This document shows, piece by piece, positions 45,777 through 56,018 of a stretch of 64,000 nucleotides of DNA. Made by a program: the position numbers and the translations under genes. The stretch is from positions 24,249,030-24,313,029 of the forward strand of contig CM046836.1 in NCBI GenBank assembly GCA_025618425.1, in the 5' to 3' direction. Each line of letters begins with the position of its first letter. Position 1 is the first letter of the stretch. Source of the stretch: Heliocidaris tuberculata (taxonomy: Eukaryota > Echinodermata > Echinoidea > Camarodonta > Echinometridae). The notes beneath the pieces were generated by a model. That model worked only from the letters and a program-made list of their open reading frames with translations. It was not told the DNA's origin and did no database searches.

Positions 45777-48700
45777 TGGGGGGGGGGGGGTTACCCCGTA
45801 CTCCGCCCTATTTCTGATACGCCAATGACAAAATTCAATATTTGCAGACAATCGATAAGACAGACGTCTTTAAGCAGAATGTCGATTATCACTCCTTTAA
45901 AATTACCGAAGTTACCGATCAAAACAAGCTAGTCAGGTAGCTGATAGACAAAGTAAACATCAATCGAATATTAGGGTGACTGAAGGACCGAACTCCATCA
46001 AAACAGTGTTTGAGATGTTAGATATACGAAAAAATAGTATTCTGAGATAAGTCTGAAATAAGTATAAGAGACAGAATGGGTTCTTTTTTCAGGGAACTAG
46101 TAAGTAACAAATAAACGTACAATCTTGAATACACGAGGATGAAACATTCTGTCTAATAAACATAACACAATATAGTTCTTAATAACTATAAAAAAAGGTT
46201 TTGAAGGAGTTGAGCCTTTCTTCCCCTCATGTATTCGACAATTGTTTTATTCCCATCTACATGTAATATGGTGCGATGTTCACGTGCATCCGTTATCTCG
46301 TCTCGCCGACAAACGATTGTGACAGAATTTGACAGTTGTGTCAATGGCCGACAAATTTTCTCTTTAATTATTTCATTTATAATTGTGCAAATAATTATCT
46401 TCTGACATGCAGTACTTTCATTTATAATTGTGCAAAGAATTATCTTCTGACATACAGTACATTCAGGTATTGATGACCGACAAGATTTCATTTACATTAT
46501 TAATATTTATACATGTAACTGTGCAATTTTCTTCTCATAGTTAAAACAAGGGTCATAATGAATGAAAATAGCAATATTACTGTTCGTTCGGGCATTGAGG
46601 GTTGAGGGTCTTCAATTCATTAAAATTCAATTCAATCCTTCAATTATAACGAGCTTAAATACTACATGTATTTGCCACCATAACCAGGAAATACTAGGCG
46701 TTAGCATACTAAACGATTGGTCGTGCTCCCATTACGGAAATCGATTTAACACAACAGATATATAAATCAAATTAGTTTAGAATGTCAGTACTTGTGTAAT
46801 TGTACTGCAGTGCTTCAATCCATCAAATGGTTTCAGTACGAACTTACAAGAAACGTCTTAGGGAAAGACACAGCCTTCATTTTCCGTCACTTTAAACTGG
46901 AGAAAGAATACTTCATGAACATGAATTGACTTACATAGCAAACAAAAAAAATTGTTTCATCTCGGTTTATTATGGACACCCCCCCCCCCCCAACCCTCGT
47001 TGTTTTTGCTCGATTTTATATGCTAACTTATGATCCTCATACAAACCATTTGCTCTTGTATAGATTTGACAAAACACGTGTGTATCTTTGCATCTCTGTA
47101 CATGTATGTTATGTTGTACGTGTACGTTATGTTGTCTTACTGTACTATTGTCATGTTTCTTTCTATAATGCTGGTGGAAAACAAATTTCCACGACTTCAT
47201 GTGCATCAGACTGAATCAAATTATCAAATTATCAAACGATAATGTGCAATGCTCGGAAACGATTGCTCCACATTCAATACCCAACATTAAAGCTCATAAA
47301 TAGTCTCGGTAGCAAATATCATACTGGCAAGAAACATAACATAGTCACATACTATTCTCCTTTTATCATAAGACACATGTACAAGATTATTTAACATTCA
47401 ATTCTCGATTTCGAGCAAATTTTAGTGTAAATATCTGTTAGAAACGCTTGAAAACGGCTTTTCACTGCCTCACGCTAATACCTTATCCACCCGACGGTTC
47501 CCCGCACAATAAACCCAGCGCTTCGCACTGGGTGTAGCGTATTCTATACACACAGAAATCCTCATGTGAGTAGTGTGTGTGGCCGTTGTTTGAATTTACA
47601 TCCCCTCTTTTTGGGGTCAGGGATTCTTATTACTTTTCACCTCTCATTCAATAAATATTTCACTTGAGGAGGCAAAAACTTCACAGCATCTTAGTTATAT
47701 TAGTACCCTGCTATTTATTAAGTAAAATCAAAGAAATCTGGCGAAAAGTTTTTGAGGGCTTCCCAAAACTATCTGTTACCTTTAACCAAATTTTAACTTT
47801 AAACCTGGACAAAAAAATATACCTGACCGTAGCCCTAAATCCGCCCGCAAACCCTGGACATTGCACTAAACTTAACAGCCCACGAGACCGAAAGCCCATG
47901 AGGCCGGCAATGTCGGTCTGGCATAACGTCGGTCTCGTGGGCTGTAGTCCCTAAAACCCAACTGCAACCAAAACTCTATACCTTTGATGAAATAAAGCCC
48001 GCAGCAACTGTCGCCGGAGCTCATTCTCATTTTTTAGTTAATCGGCATTGGAATGAATCATTTGATTTTTTAATTTTTGTTTAAGTCTTACCTGAGCAGT
48101 CATCCAGATAGCCATCATGGTGGCGCCATCCCACGTGATGGGCGGGACCTGTTCCCACAGCATCCCGAGAGTGAGGGAACCCTTCTGCATCTCAAGGGGT
48201 GGGGTGGTGAGGGAACACTGGTAGTGGGTACAGGCCACGTGGACGTAGAACACCACCAGCGGGATGAGGGTGAGAAGAGCGAGCACGCCCACTGTGGTGA
48301 ATACATCGACCTCCCTGTGGGGTGGGTGAGGAGAGCAGAGCAGAGCAGAGGAGGGGGGACGAGGGGGGACGATGACCACAATGACAGGGAGGAGGGAGGG
48401 GAGGGGGAGGGGACGAGGGGGTGGTAGGAAAGAATAGGATGACACCCGCGGTTATCACAAATCCAACAGAAATCAATTCACTGATTTCAATTTACAGTTT
48501 TGGGATTATCACCAAAATGTATGAATAATGAAACAGGAAAAAAGGACAACAAAAATTGAATGAAAATGGTATAAATGTGCTGAAAACAGAGAATGACAGA
48601 AAAAGTGCTGTCATAGTCCAATATGTAAAAACTTTTTCTTTTGATTACTATACAGCGCTCATTTACAGGTGAAGAATATGGAGCATTTCTGCCAATCGGA

Positions 48701-49066
48701 CTAACAAGCCCAACCTCAACCCCCCCCCCCCCCCACACACACACACACAAACTCATTTTGAATATTTTGTAAAGGGCACATTAGATTAGAACATTAGAAC
48801 ATTAGCATACATTGGTCTAATGGACTTCATAATAAGCTTTTTAAAAGATAGGCTCGTCCACACTTCCCTGTCTTCCTCTCAGCTGAGAACACATTCACAG
48901 TATCTACTTGACTTCATAATTAGCGATTTAATTACCAGGCGCGTCCCCACTGCCCGGCCTTCCTCTCTACTGATGTTCCATTGGTTGTGGGCTTCGTAGT
49001 CTCATCCGATAGGCGTTTGGACTGCGACCGAGTGGTCGGCCGCGAGTACGAAGTCGGCTCCGTCAT
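33733..49066 (-). CDS. DHCR7: 7-dehydrocholesterol reductase (whole gene, 6 coding exons)
   Basis: Encodes the sterol delta-7 reductase of the ER membrane. It uses NADPH to reduce the C7-C8 double bond of 7-dehydrocholesterol, giving cholesterol. Joining 49066-48936, 48314-48092, 36804-36535, 36155-36042, 35013-34759 and 34197-33733 gives an uninterrupted 485-residue protein; human DHCR7 is 475. Visible landmarks are QWGRAWEVD at the exon 1/2 junction, PPIT (about 101-104), GYVGGIQ and INGLQAW in exon 3, an ERG4/ERG24 signature-1-like block ending in GIEFNPR (about 223-238), [16 protein letters not shown] (about 407-422), and a full signature 2, [15 protein letters not shown] (about 450-466). 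Many hydrophobic segments indicate a polytopic membrane protein. The GYVGGIQ.GAVTP block separates it from the C14 reductases LBR and TM7SF2. No frameshift or in-frame stop is present. The first coding intron is phase 2 and the other four are phase 0. Two introns hold exceptional sequence: a decayed exon array and a 5.2-kb foldback element. Confidence 0.97.
34759..35013 (-). CDS. DHCR7: DHCR7 coding exon 5
   Basis: 255 nt, 85 codons, residues 247-331. Acceptor CCCCTTCCAG|CTTTTC, donor CTTCAG|GTGAAT. It encodes [24 protein letters not shown], the [17 protein letters not shown] block, and [12 protein letters not shown], all family-conserved. The first ~80 nt of this exon are duplicated four times in decayed form in the intron immediately upstream (35112-35790). 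Confidence 0.97.
35112..35197 (-). pseudogene. Decayed copy 2 of the 5' part of DHCR7 exon 5
   Basis: Read on the minus strand this gives [13 protein letters not shown] and then, one frame over, [13 protein letters not shown], nearly identical to the start of the true exon 5. A 5-nt insertion after the AWT codons shifts the frame (71 nt from the exon-start position to the GCTTGCAAG landmark, against 66 in the true exon). The splice acceptor AG has become GG. Offset from the true exon is 179 bp. It is the best preserved of the copies. Confidence 0.88.
35300..35373 (-). pseudogene. Decayed copy 3 of the 5' part of DHCR7 exon 5
   Basis: Minus-strand reading [26 protein letters not shown]. The length from exon start to the landmark is exactly 66 nt, as in the real exon, and the acceptor CCTCTTTTCAG is intact. 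Two in-frame stops (TGG to TGA, AAG to TAG) make it non-coding. It is 181 bp beyond copy 2. If spliced in, it would end translation early. Confidence 0.85.
35470..35625 (-). pseudogene. Decayed copy 4 of the 5' part of DHCR7 exon 5
   Basis: Two separated matches on the minus strand: CCTGGACTAATATCGATTTC-TCGATGG (exon: AWTIINFSM), then TTTGCAAGCAGTATGATC (exon: CKQYEL), split by roughly 70 bp of unrelated sequence. The landmark is 173 bp beyond that of copy 3. No acceptor or open frame remains. Confidence 0.7.
35735..35790 (-). pseudogene. Faint copy 5 of the 5' part of DHCR7 exon 5
   Basis: The minus strand reads TTCTCAATGGCGTGC followed a few codons later by CTGTATGATGTCTAC, aligning with the exon's FSMAC..YELY stretch. 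It is the most diverged member of the series and lies ~270 bp beyond copy 4. It is recognisable mainly because of its position in the staircase. Confidence 0.5.
36042..36155 (-). CDS. DHCR7: DHCR7 coding exon 4
   Basis: 114 nt, 38 codons, residues 209-246. Acceptor ACCTACAG|GCGTAC, donor TTCAAG|GTAAGC. It encodes [16 protein letters not shown] and then [12 protein letters not shown], which is close to the ERG4/ERG24 family signature 1; the fourth signature position is Phe rather than a smaller aliphatic. It ends IGKMFDFK and continues into LFFNGRPG of exon 5, as in vertebrate DHCR7. Confidence 0.96.
36535..36804 (-). CDS. DHCR7: DHCR7 coding exon 3
   Basis: Exactly 270 nt (90 codons, residues 119-208), phase 0 at both ends. 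Acceptor is ...TCTGTACAG|GTTGTG after a long T tract (poly(A) on the plus strand at 36812-36838). Donor is GTAAAA|GTGAGT. It encodes the DHCR7-diagnostic [13 protein letters not shown] and INGLQAW motifs, the WFSPSIVFD segment, and a membrane span ending ATFAIVK. The upstream intron is 11.3 kb and holds a large foldback transposon. Confidence 0.96.
38385..40810. repeat. Nested palindromes in the centre of the foldback element
   Basis: The central 2.4 kb contains further inverted pairs: 38385-38500 with 39355-39485 (GGATCCTTCACGTCTGCCCC and CTGGCTACGC blocks); 38478-38545 with 38650-38718 (GAGCACGCGAAGCGTGCG block); 39128-39165 with 40775-40813; and 40021-40070 with 40530-40585 (CTAAGCAGACGA and TGACGTCA blocks). 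About 38525-39040 also has three direct repeats of a GGGTGCAGGGAGGG...GAGAGAAAGATAACGGCT unit. This suggests successive insertions of smaller inverted-repeat elements into the loop. Confidence 0.75.
39485..39640 (-). mobile_element. Non-LTR retrotransposon 3' tail inside the foldback
   Basis: On the minus strand the segment ends AAACTGAAACTGAAACT, a simple-repeat tail of the kind that terminates several LINE families, preceded by AT-rich 3'-UTR-like sequence. It resembles the tail at 7575. No coding sequence is visible. Confidence 0.4.
42185..43080. other. Intron sequence without recognised features
   Basis: Part of the 11.3-kb second coding intron of DHCR7, right of the foldback. AT-rich. 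Confidence 0.5.
43090..44335. repeat. Tandem duplication of a purine-rich segment with (TA)n
   Basis: Two adjacent homologous segments: roughly 43140-43650 and 43790-44335. Shared landmarks are CACCCCAC followed by a GA-rich block, ATTGTCATGGTA (43571 and 44140), and GACAAACGCATT.TTGACATA (43625 and 44302). The second copy has a (TA)n/(TACA)n expansion at 44191-44275. Lies inside the DHCR7 intron. Confidence 0.7.
44340..46365. other. Intron sequence; simple repeats only
   Basis: Poly(C) at 44417-44432, (CT)n at 44950-44992, poly(C) at 45050-45063, poly(G) at 45600-45613, and poly(T)-poly(G) at 45760-45790. No coding signal. Confidence 0.5.
46371..46460. repeat. Two tandem 45-bp units
   Basis: TTTCATTTATAATTGTGCAA starts at 46371 and again at 46416. 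Each continues through AATTATCTTCTGACAT.CAGTAC. Confidence 0.92.
46461..47860. other. Intron sequence without recognised features
   Basis: AT-rich; poly(C) at 46980-46991. No coding signal. Confidence 0.5.
47877..47943. repeat. Short palindrome (AGCCCACGAGACCG)
   Basis: AGCCCACGAGACCG (47877-47890) and CGGTCTCGTGGGCT (47930-47943) are perfect inverted 14-mers with a ~39-bp loop, about 150 bp from DHCR7 exon 2. Confidence 0.8.
48092..48314 (-). CDS. DHCR7: DHCR7 coding exon 2
   Basis: Completes Trp44 and encodes residues 45-118. Acceptor CCACCCCACAG|G, donor GCTCAG|GTAAGA. It contains the first membrane span ([18 protein letters not shown]), the conserved ACTHYQC stretch, and the W.Q.PPIT motif (Thr about 104). 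By my recollection of the human protein this Thr corresponds to Thr93, a residue mutated in Smith-Lemli-Opitz syndrome. It joins in frame to exon 3 as [13 protein letters not shown], matching the vertebrate layout. Confidence 0.95.
48936..49066 (-). CDS. DHCR7: DHCR7 coding exon 1 (start codon exon)
   Basis: Residues 1-43 plus two bases of Trp44. The region is Ser/Thr/Arg/Lys-rich ([18 protein letters not shown]...) and hydrophilic, as expected for the cytosolic N-terminus. It ends QWGRA and then TG at the donor (TG|GTAATT); the codon is completed as TGG (Trp) by the first base of exon 2. The resulting QWGRAWEVD matches the vertebrate protein at the same place, which fixes both the start region and the junction. 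The ATG at 49066 is the only Met upstream of this motif in the exon. Eight bases above it, GTAG at 49078-49075 follows a TTTTCTTTCCTTCTCTCC tract, so the exon probably begins at 49074 and is preceded by a non-coding exon. Confidence 0.93.
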
Positions 49067-49073
49067 TGTTATA

Positions 49074-49098
49074 CCTACATGGAGAGAAGGAAAGAAAA
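49074..49098 (-). promoter_or_regulatory. Candidate splice acceptor in the DHCR7 5' UTR
   Basis: On the minus strand TTTTCTTTCCTTCTCTCC is followed by ATGTAG and then GTATAACA-ATG. The pyrimidine tract and AG make a convincing 3' splice site eight bases before the start codon. It implies a non-coding first exon and a promoter farther out (above 49.1 kb), which I did not find. Confidence 0.5.
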
Positions 49099-49099
49099 T

Positions 49100-49932
49100 G
49101 AGTAATTAAAAAGAAGAAAACCCACTGAACTGGGAATTAAAAACATTATGCGACCGGGTGACAAAATGGAATGGAGTACTGACAGCAATAGTTCAGGGGA
49201 CAGTCTAAATCTGTAGTAATCTACTCCTTATGTATACGGTGATCACCGACGTCCCTCCAAGGAGGAGTGAAAACAAAACAAAAATAGAGTGAAAATTCAC
49301 TCTTTTCTCTTCAGCGAGCACTCGATATTCACTCGATATCGCTCATAAACAAGTGATCACTAATGTGACTCCGGGGGAGGGGGCGGAGGGCGGGGGAGGG
49401 GGTAAAAATAAGAGTGAAAATTCACTTTCTTTCTCCTTGTTTGTAAGGATGACGAAAGTCACTAGATGTTTAAAGTAGCGTAGTACTTACATGTAGTCCC
49501 GATAAAACCAAGGAGATTGAAGCTCCTTGATCAAACCCATGCTGTTGCTATTGCTTACCTACTCTTCAGCTATCATCATAGGCACCTATCATCAAGATTA
49601 TTTGTTTATACATATAGCTTCATAATTTTCAACATCAAGAGTAATTTTCACTGGATTCGAAGATATATTTTTTTCCTGATGCAGGACTAGATGTCAAGAC
49701 TACTACAGTATATTAATCATATTACTCGAGCACTTTTAACTGGTTTTCAATGGCTTTCAAAGCTACATTAATTTTCACAATTCGCCAAGAGCAGAACAAA
49801 TAAAAGGTGAAGGTTTTACTCGTTCTGCTGTAGCCATGCAGATTAATTGAAATGCAAATATCATTATGGTTATTATATTCGATCTAAAGTCTGGTCAAAG
49901 AGGTACTTGCCTAGTATCTCCTTAGTCTGGTT

Positions 49933-49990
<58 letters not shown>

Positions 49991-51377
49991 CTCTCATCCG
50001 CCCCCCTCTCTCTCTCTCTCTTCGTTCTCCCGAATCTCAGCAACCCTATCACCAAAAGTTTAGACAATTACATGTATACAGTGTACATGTAATTCTGAGG
50101 TAATAATATCTAATTTAACTTTCCCGCATTCTAATGGCATACAAATCAACTATGCTGCTAGGCTTTTATTCAATATGAAATGCATATCAAAATAAGTACT
50201 AGTAAAGCAAACTGTAGCAAAATACTACAGAAAATAGGTTGACATAAAATTCGGGGGGGGGGGGGGGGTGTCAAAATTGGCAAATTGTACGCAGAGGTCC
50301 ACAAACCACTATCAAAAGCAAACCAAACAGCGAATAGGGTCTCGCACTGATTCTTAAAATTGGGGTGGGGGTGGGGGTGGAAACCGTGGAATAACACTAA
50401 TTCTCTGGGAAGAAATGAAGCAAGAAAATTATTTAGAAGAATGAAAAGTCCAAATCCTTCGGACTCGTTTTGGCACCCGTCTAAGTCTCAGAAATTAAGA
50501 GAGTCAGTAGTAATGAGCTAAAGGACGTTTGGTGTAATGAATTTTCAGCAAAGTCGGCTGCTCAGACGTCAACACCAACCCCTCCCCCTCAAAAAAGGGC
50601 ATTGCTTTTTTTCTTTTTTTTTCTTTTTTGATTTGTTAGCGTTTTGTTTTTATTCGATGTTTTTGTTCTTTCAATTACTGTAACAATTGCCAGTAAAATT
50701 ATGATTCTGATGATCTAATAAAACACAAAATCATATATTAAAAAAAAAAACCCAAAACAAAAAAAACAATGCTTAATACAGAAAGAAATCAATCAATCAA
50801 TAACTCTCAATGGGTAGGCCTGTATTAGGTGCATTGAAAAATCGAAAAGGAAAGGTTAAAGTCTTGTATACACAATGCAGTAATCAATACGTCCAGACAA
50901 TAGAAAATGTAGGACAAAGAATCTTTGATTAACTTTGATTTTGTGCATGGGACGCTGGGAGCATATATAGACTTACTTCTTTATGAGAACTCATGGAATT
51001 GTTGACACTATGGCAGAGGAAAGACAATCTTTATTTAAACTTAGGAAAGAAAACCTTCGTAGAAAAAACTAGAAAGTGGAGTCGATGAAGAGATCACAAG
51101 TTCAGATTGCTCCCTTAGAACCTCATTAGATTGACCTCAGAGTGACCTTTCAATGATTCAAAGTCATTACCACACCCCCACACGTTTAACCCCGAGTTTG
51201 AACCTGGATTTGCTCTCACTCTATACCTCTCTCCCTCGCCGCCTCTCCCCCCCCCCCCCCTCTCTCTCTCTCCCTCTCTCTCTCTCTCTCCCTCTCTCTC
51301 CTTTCCCTTTTCTGTATAGGTTTGCCTTCGATATCACGTTCCCTATTATCCCTCCTATCAAAAAAAAAAATAAAAAA

Positions 51378-51408
<31 letters not shown>

Positions 51409-52228
51409 AAAGATAAAATAAAATTTAAATACTAAAATGAATGTTCAAACCGAGCTGCAGGATCGAAGGAATATTTTCACACAAGCATAATATACGCCCC
51501 TGTGGACCCCTTTGAAGGGCTATGTTTGCACCCGTACTCTTGTAAAGGACCTTTTATCTGCCATTTTTGAAGGGACAACCTACTGGATGAATTCAGGGCA
51601 TTATTTGGGTACGCAGTGTGACCCCCCCCCCCCCCTTGCCTCGTCGTCCTCCATGATATCATAAAATAGATCTGCAAAAAAGTTTTACATAAAGAAGACG
51701 GATGAAATAAAATCGAGTCAGCACATTATTATCATTCTTCTGCAAGCTCATTCCAACAACCAAATGTGAGCTTGTTGAGCCCAAACGCAAATAATGGCCA
51801 AGAAAACTTTGCATTGAACCATCTTATTTAAGGAAACCATTGACACTCGGGTACATATACATATACATGTGATGTACATGTGGTAGAGCTCTCAGGTTCA
51901 TCAAAACTAGAACAAAGTCTATAGACCATTACACAACGGAAATACTAAACAACCAGCCCTCCTCCCATTGAAATCAAACGACATCATCTATAATTATCCC
52001 TTTCTCTGTCCACAGAAATTCCCTTTAGAGTCATTGTTTTGAGATGGAAACGGTTAAATTACAACAAGAAGACGTTTCCACAAACACCATTTGCATATTG
52101 AAGCAATAACATTTCATTTCCTGACTTTGTTTTTTCACAATGAATAAGACCGCGGAGGAATTTTGACGCAGGAAATTCCCACTTAGCACAACATGTACTT
52201 GGTCTTCGCTGAGAAGATAGTTTATAGG
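49100..52228. other. Upstream flank of DHCR7, no gene recognised
   Basis: Should contain the 5' UTR exon/promoter of DHCR7 if they lie close, but I see no decisive signal. Simple repeats: (CT)n at 49941-49985, poly(G) at 50253-50268, (CT)n at 51260-51300, and (AAAT)n at 51382-51412. Confidence 0.4.
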
Positions 52229-52232
52229 CCAG

Positions 52233-53028
52233 GAGCCTGTCCCGAAATAGTCACCCCATTTTACATATGAGATTTGACCCCTTAAAGTTACTTAGACCAT
52301 CCATGTCATTCACAAAAAGCTTGTCAGCTCAAACGAAGCCGCCGGGTTTGGCCCCCAGAGCCCCCCAAAGGGCCCCTAAGTCGGGTCGATTTCAACCCAT
52401 CTAACATATGCACCACACTTTGACAGAACGCCCCTAAAAATTGAGGCAAAATTTTCCCCTTAAAGCCCATGGACCAAATTTTGTCAGAAGGACGAGTTAT
52501 GGGTGTACATTACAAACATATATAAAAACTGACAACAATTTTCATCGGGAAGGGGGTGTAACACGCCCCTGAAAAAAAAAACAACAAAAAACAAACAAAC
52601 AAACACCAAAGTGCCCCTAAACCGAGCTTTGCTGCCTAAAATGCTCTGGATGTAGAGAAAACCCATTTGGGGGGCATTTCAACCTTAACATTACTCAAAA
52701 GTGTCTCATTCAATTCAGGTGAAATTTACATAGTACAATCTTGAGAACTGTAATTTTCTTGGGGTGAAATTTGGTGTCAAATGATAATTTCAGTAATAAT
52801 TTATTAAATTGTGAAAATTGTGAAACTGACAAAGTTTGGCGCATATGTTAGATGGGTTGAAATAGACCCGTCTTAGGGGCCCTTTGGGGGGGGGGGGGGC
52901 TCTGGGGGCCAAACCCGGCGGCTTCATTCGACCTGACAAGCGTTTTGTGAATGACATAATGGTCTAAGTATAACTCTAAAGGATCAAATCTCATATGTAA
53001 AATGGGGTGACTATTTCGGGACAGGCTC
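52233..53028. mobile_element. 0.8-kb foldback element (GAGCCTGTCCCGAAATAGTC ends)
   Basis: Inverted arms of ~190 bp: 52233-52425 and 52840-53028, with ends GAGCCTGTCCCGAAATAGTC and complement. Shared inner blocks include AAGCCGCCGGGTTTGGCCCC and CAACCCATCTAACATATG. CCAG on both sides (52229-52232, 53029-53032) may be a 4-bp target duplication. Central ~400 bp is AT-rich, without a transposase frame. Confidence 0.85.
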
Positions 53029-53857
53029 CCAGACTATTAGCTTCCTCTATTTCTATCAAGTTGATGTGGTAGAGATTGATAATGCCTCATTTCAAATCTA
53101 ATTGGTCATGCAAAGTCACGATCTAGAATTTATTCTGAATGGCTGATTATGCAGTAAATGTTGATAACTTTGTATCGTTTTTAATTAATGGGACATCAAA
53201 ATGACATTCTTCCACATGCATGGGAATTAAAAAAAAAAAAAAATGTTTACGAATTGTGTGTCAACTTTACCAGAACTCAACCATCTTTTTTATTACGGAT
53301 TTAGCCTATGTTGACGTCCTAGAACTGGAATACAGGGGACGATATTTGCAAGGTTGGAGATACGGTTGTGTATGTTAGGAATTAAGAATCGGCTATTATA
53401 GGAAATCCTTATCTTTCTTTGTGATTCGAGGACCAATGCTGTTTGTACAGCTCTCAATGACAAACAGTGAGCTGTCAAACGGGAGACAATTCTTACCACT
53501 TCATTCAAAATAAATCTTGGTATATTCCTACAATGTACACAGCTCTCAGGTTTTCAGCGAATGAGAAAAGGAGTTTATTATTGCCCACCTCCCCACCCTC
53601 CCCACCCTCCCCCCCCCAAAAAAAAGCCTGAGCTATACTACCAACCTAATACCAGGGAAGTGTTCCCTGCTAATACCATGTACTCAACAAGGCCACGAAA
53701 ATATCAATGTGTAAAGAGTGTTTATAAATAAAACTGGTCCATGATTGATATCATTATTTCATGTTTCTTCAATCATTGAAACTGCGGTATTCACTGGTCT
53801 GTTTACAATTCAGTCTGAGATCGCCCTTGATATGGATGATATACTTAGAGCTCATGT

Positions 53858-53995
53858 AAGACCCGTTCCTCAAGAACGGTTCTAAGGCGAGTGTGTACGC
53901 AAAAGTGGTCCCGGGGGGGGGGGGGGGGGGGGGGGGAGCCGCGTTCTTCTGGAGCGGTGCAGAAGACCACCTCGGGAGGTGGTCTTGAGGAATGG
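53858..53995. mobile_element. Partial copy of the 17505-18003 MITE
   Basis: AAGACCCGTTCCTCAAGAACGGTTCT and AGAAGACCACCTCGGGAGGT-GGTCTTGAGGAA match the inner element at 17505. A poly(G) run of ~25 nt splits it. Confidence 0.75.
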
Positions 53996-54339
53996 TCAAA
54001 AACATATTCTGGTCGAGTTGGCGTAGCTAACGGAGTGGCCCAGAGAATGCGCCCCCTCCAATAGTATAGTATCACAGAATAATCGAGAGAAGAGGGATGG
54101 AAGAGGGAAAAGAGAGAGGGCGGATGTAACGTACACCGGACGATCTGCCCCTGCCCACGACTATCCCCCATTTAGTCACATTTGCCCCCACGTTATTTTC
54201 TCCCCATATTACTTTTTTTGACATGCAATGAAAATAAGGATTGTGGTCGATTCGCTTGCATTTCTTTTTCCATGGGCATGTATACATTTTCAAGTACACG
54301 TTTTTCATGAATATCGAAACAGAAACTATCTTATTCTCT

Positions 54340-54680
54340 TTTAAGCAGCTTACAGTGTATGTGCTGCGGGCCGGGGGAGAAACCCCACTGATCCGATCCG
54401 ACCGACAGTGCTGAACCTTTCAGAGATTCAAGTGGGCTGTGGGAGAATCTAATCCGAATTCGAAGACTTTAAAGGACTGTAAACGAACCATTTTATCCGT
54501 GACCTTGTGTGACATTGTAATTTCTGTTCCTTTTCCATACGTAATTCATGCGTAGGTGTTTAGACTAGCCCACTTTCTCTGTCCCAGCTGATCAGCGCTG
54601 CGATCAGCTGTGCACTCATCGTGCGTTCCAGGGTCGTCGGCTGGTCGGCTCGTGGGCTCGTGCTCGCTAGTCTTTAAGCC
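54340..54680. other. GC-richer segment with paired CAGCTG palindrome
   Basis: Contains CAGCTGATC...GATCAGCTG (54586-54611), perfect 9-bp arms with two E-boxes, then repeated GGCTCGTG/GGTCGGCTCG motifs. Could be regulatory or repeat DNA. It lies 5.5 kb upstream of the DHCR7 ATG. Confidence 0.3.
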
Positions 54681-54689
54681 TAGCCTTCA

Positions 54690-56010
54690 ATAACCTCATA
54701 ACCCCATAATTCAGTGCATACAAAAGCAATCACAGTAGCATGTTCTAAAAAGTATAGCACATGTATTTATCTTTTTGATGATTTATTTCAAATTGCTTTG
54801 TTTTTCTGTACTTTGCTACCAGCTGTGACTTCTTCATCATTAATAGTAATAATACCGATAACACGAATTCACATTCCAAACGTAGTCAATAACAACAATT
54901 GAGACTCACTTACATACATGTGTACATGTATGTACAAGTACCACACAAATGAAGGCAAACAGAAACAGAATCGAAACTAGATACTCGGGTATCCTCAAAT
55001 TTATAACAGTCGTACAGGACTTAGATTTAGTCTTAGAACATGCAGGGACTTCATGAAATGTCATCCAAGCAGAAAATTTACTAAAGAAGTTCGTTTTAAA
55101 GACTAGGTGCATCGTACGATGTATGCCAGCTATGCATGAATAAAGCATACAGCGGGCAGGTTGAGTAATGTATTCACTCCACCATCATAAAAGGCAGCTA
55201 TGGACTATTCTACGGATATAATTGATTCGTCCTGAGAGCTATTATGACAATTTTATAATTTCTATTTTACGAAGAGAGAAAAAAAGGGGGAGTAAAGTTG
55301 GAAAACACATTCTCAGCACATTTCAAACAACTTTCTTACACGATCTAATTTTTTAGAAACGGAAGAATTTTATTTTTCTCTCTCTCTTAATCGAAAGGCC
55401 ATATCTTATGATTTTTTTTTTTAGTTGTAAATAAAGCCGACCCCACCCCCTTCCTCCCCATGCCGGTGATATATGCTTATGCAACAAAAATATATCTTCA
55501 TACATGTACATGTATATCAAAAAAATATCAAAGACAAATGTGAATACATCATGATAAATTATAGGAATACATGTGCATTACAGAACCATGCACCAGCTTT
55601 TGAAGCAATCCATTCAACTCAATTCAAACAGAGCTCAAAGAATTAGAAGTGCTTTGATCGATCGGCCTCATCCATGATCCCCTGATTCATTTTGCTCAAG
55701 TCCCGTTACTCATATTCATTCAAATTCTGCCACATGCATTTCAAGTATAAATTACGTAACCCCACAATCACGACAAATCATGAACGGGAAGAATAAAACG
55801 TTCGTCAAACCAAGGAGGTATTTGTACCTCAAGATGTAAGACAAAAATCGGTTATATTGGGTACACACAATTTTACGCCCACTCAACTTGTTACAAGCAC
55901 GTGTGCAAATAATAAGAAATATATGTATTTTTTTAACCGGCACACTGGCAATATTTGCTTTCACTGCACTGACGCCCTGAGGGCCCACCTTCACATAAAA
56001 CATTAATACT
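54690..56010. other. No recognisable feature
   Basis: AT-rich DNA with TACATGTA motifs. Confidence 0.5.
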
Positions 56011-56018
56011 TCCTACAG

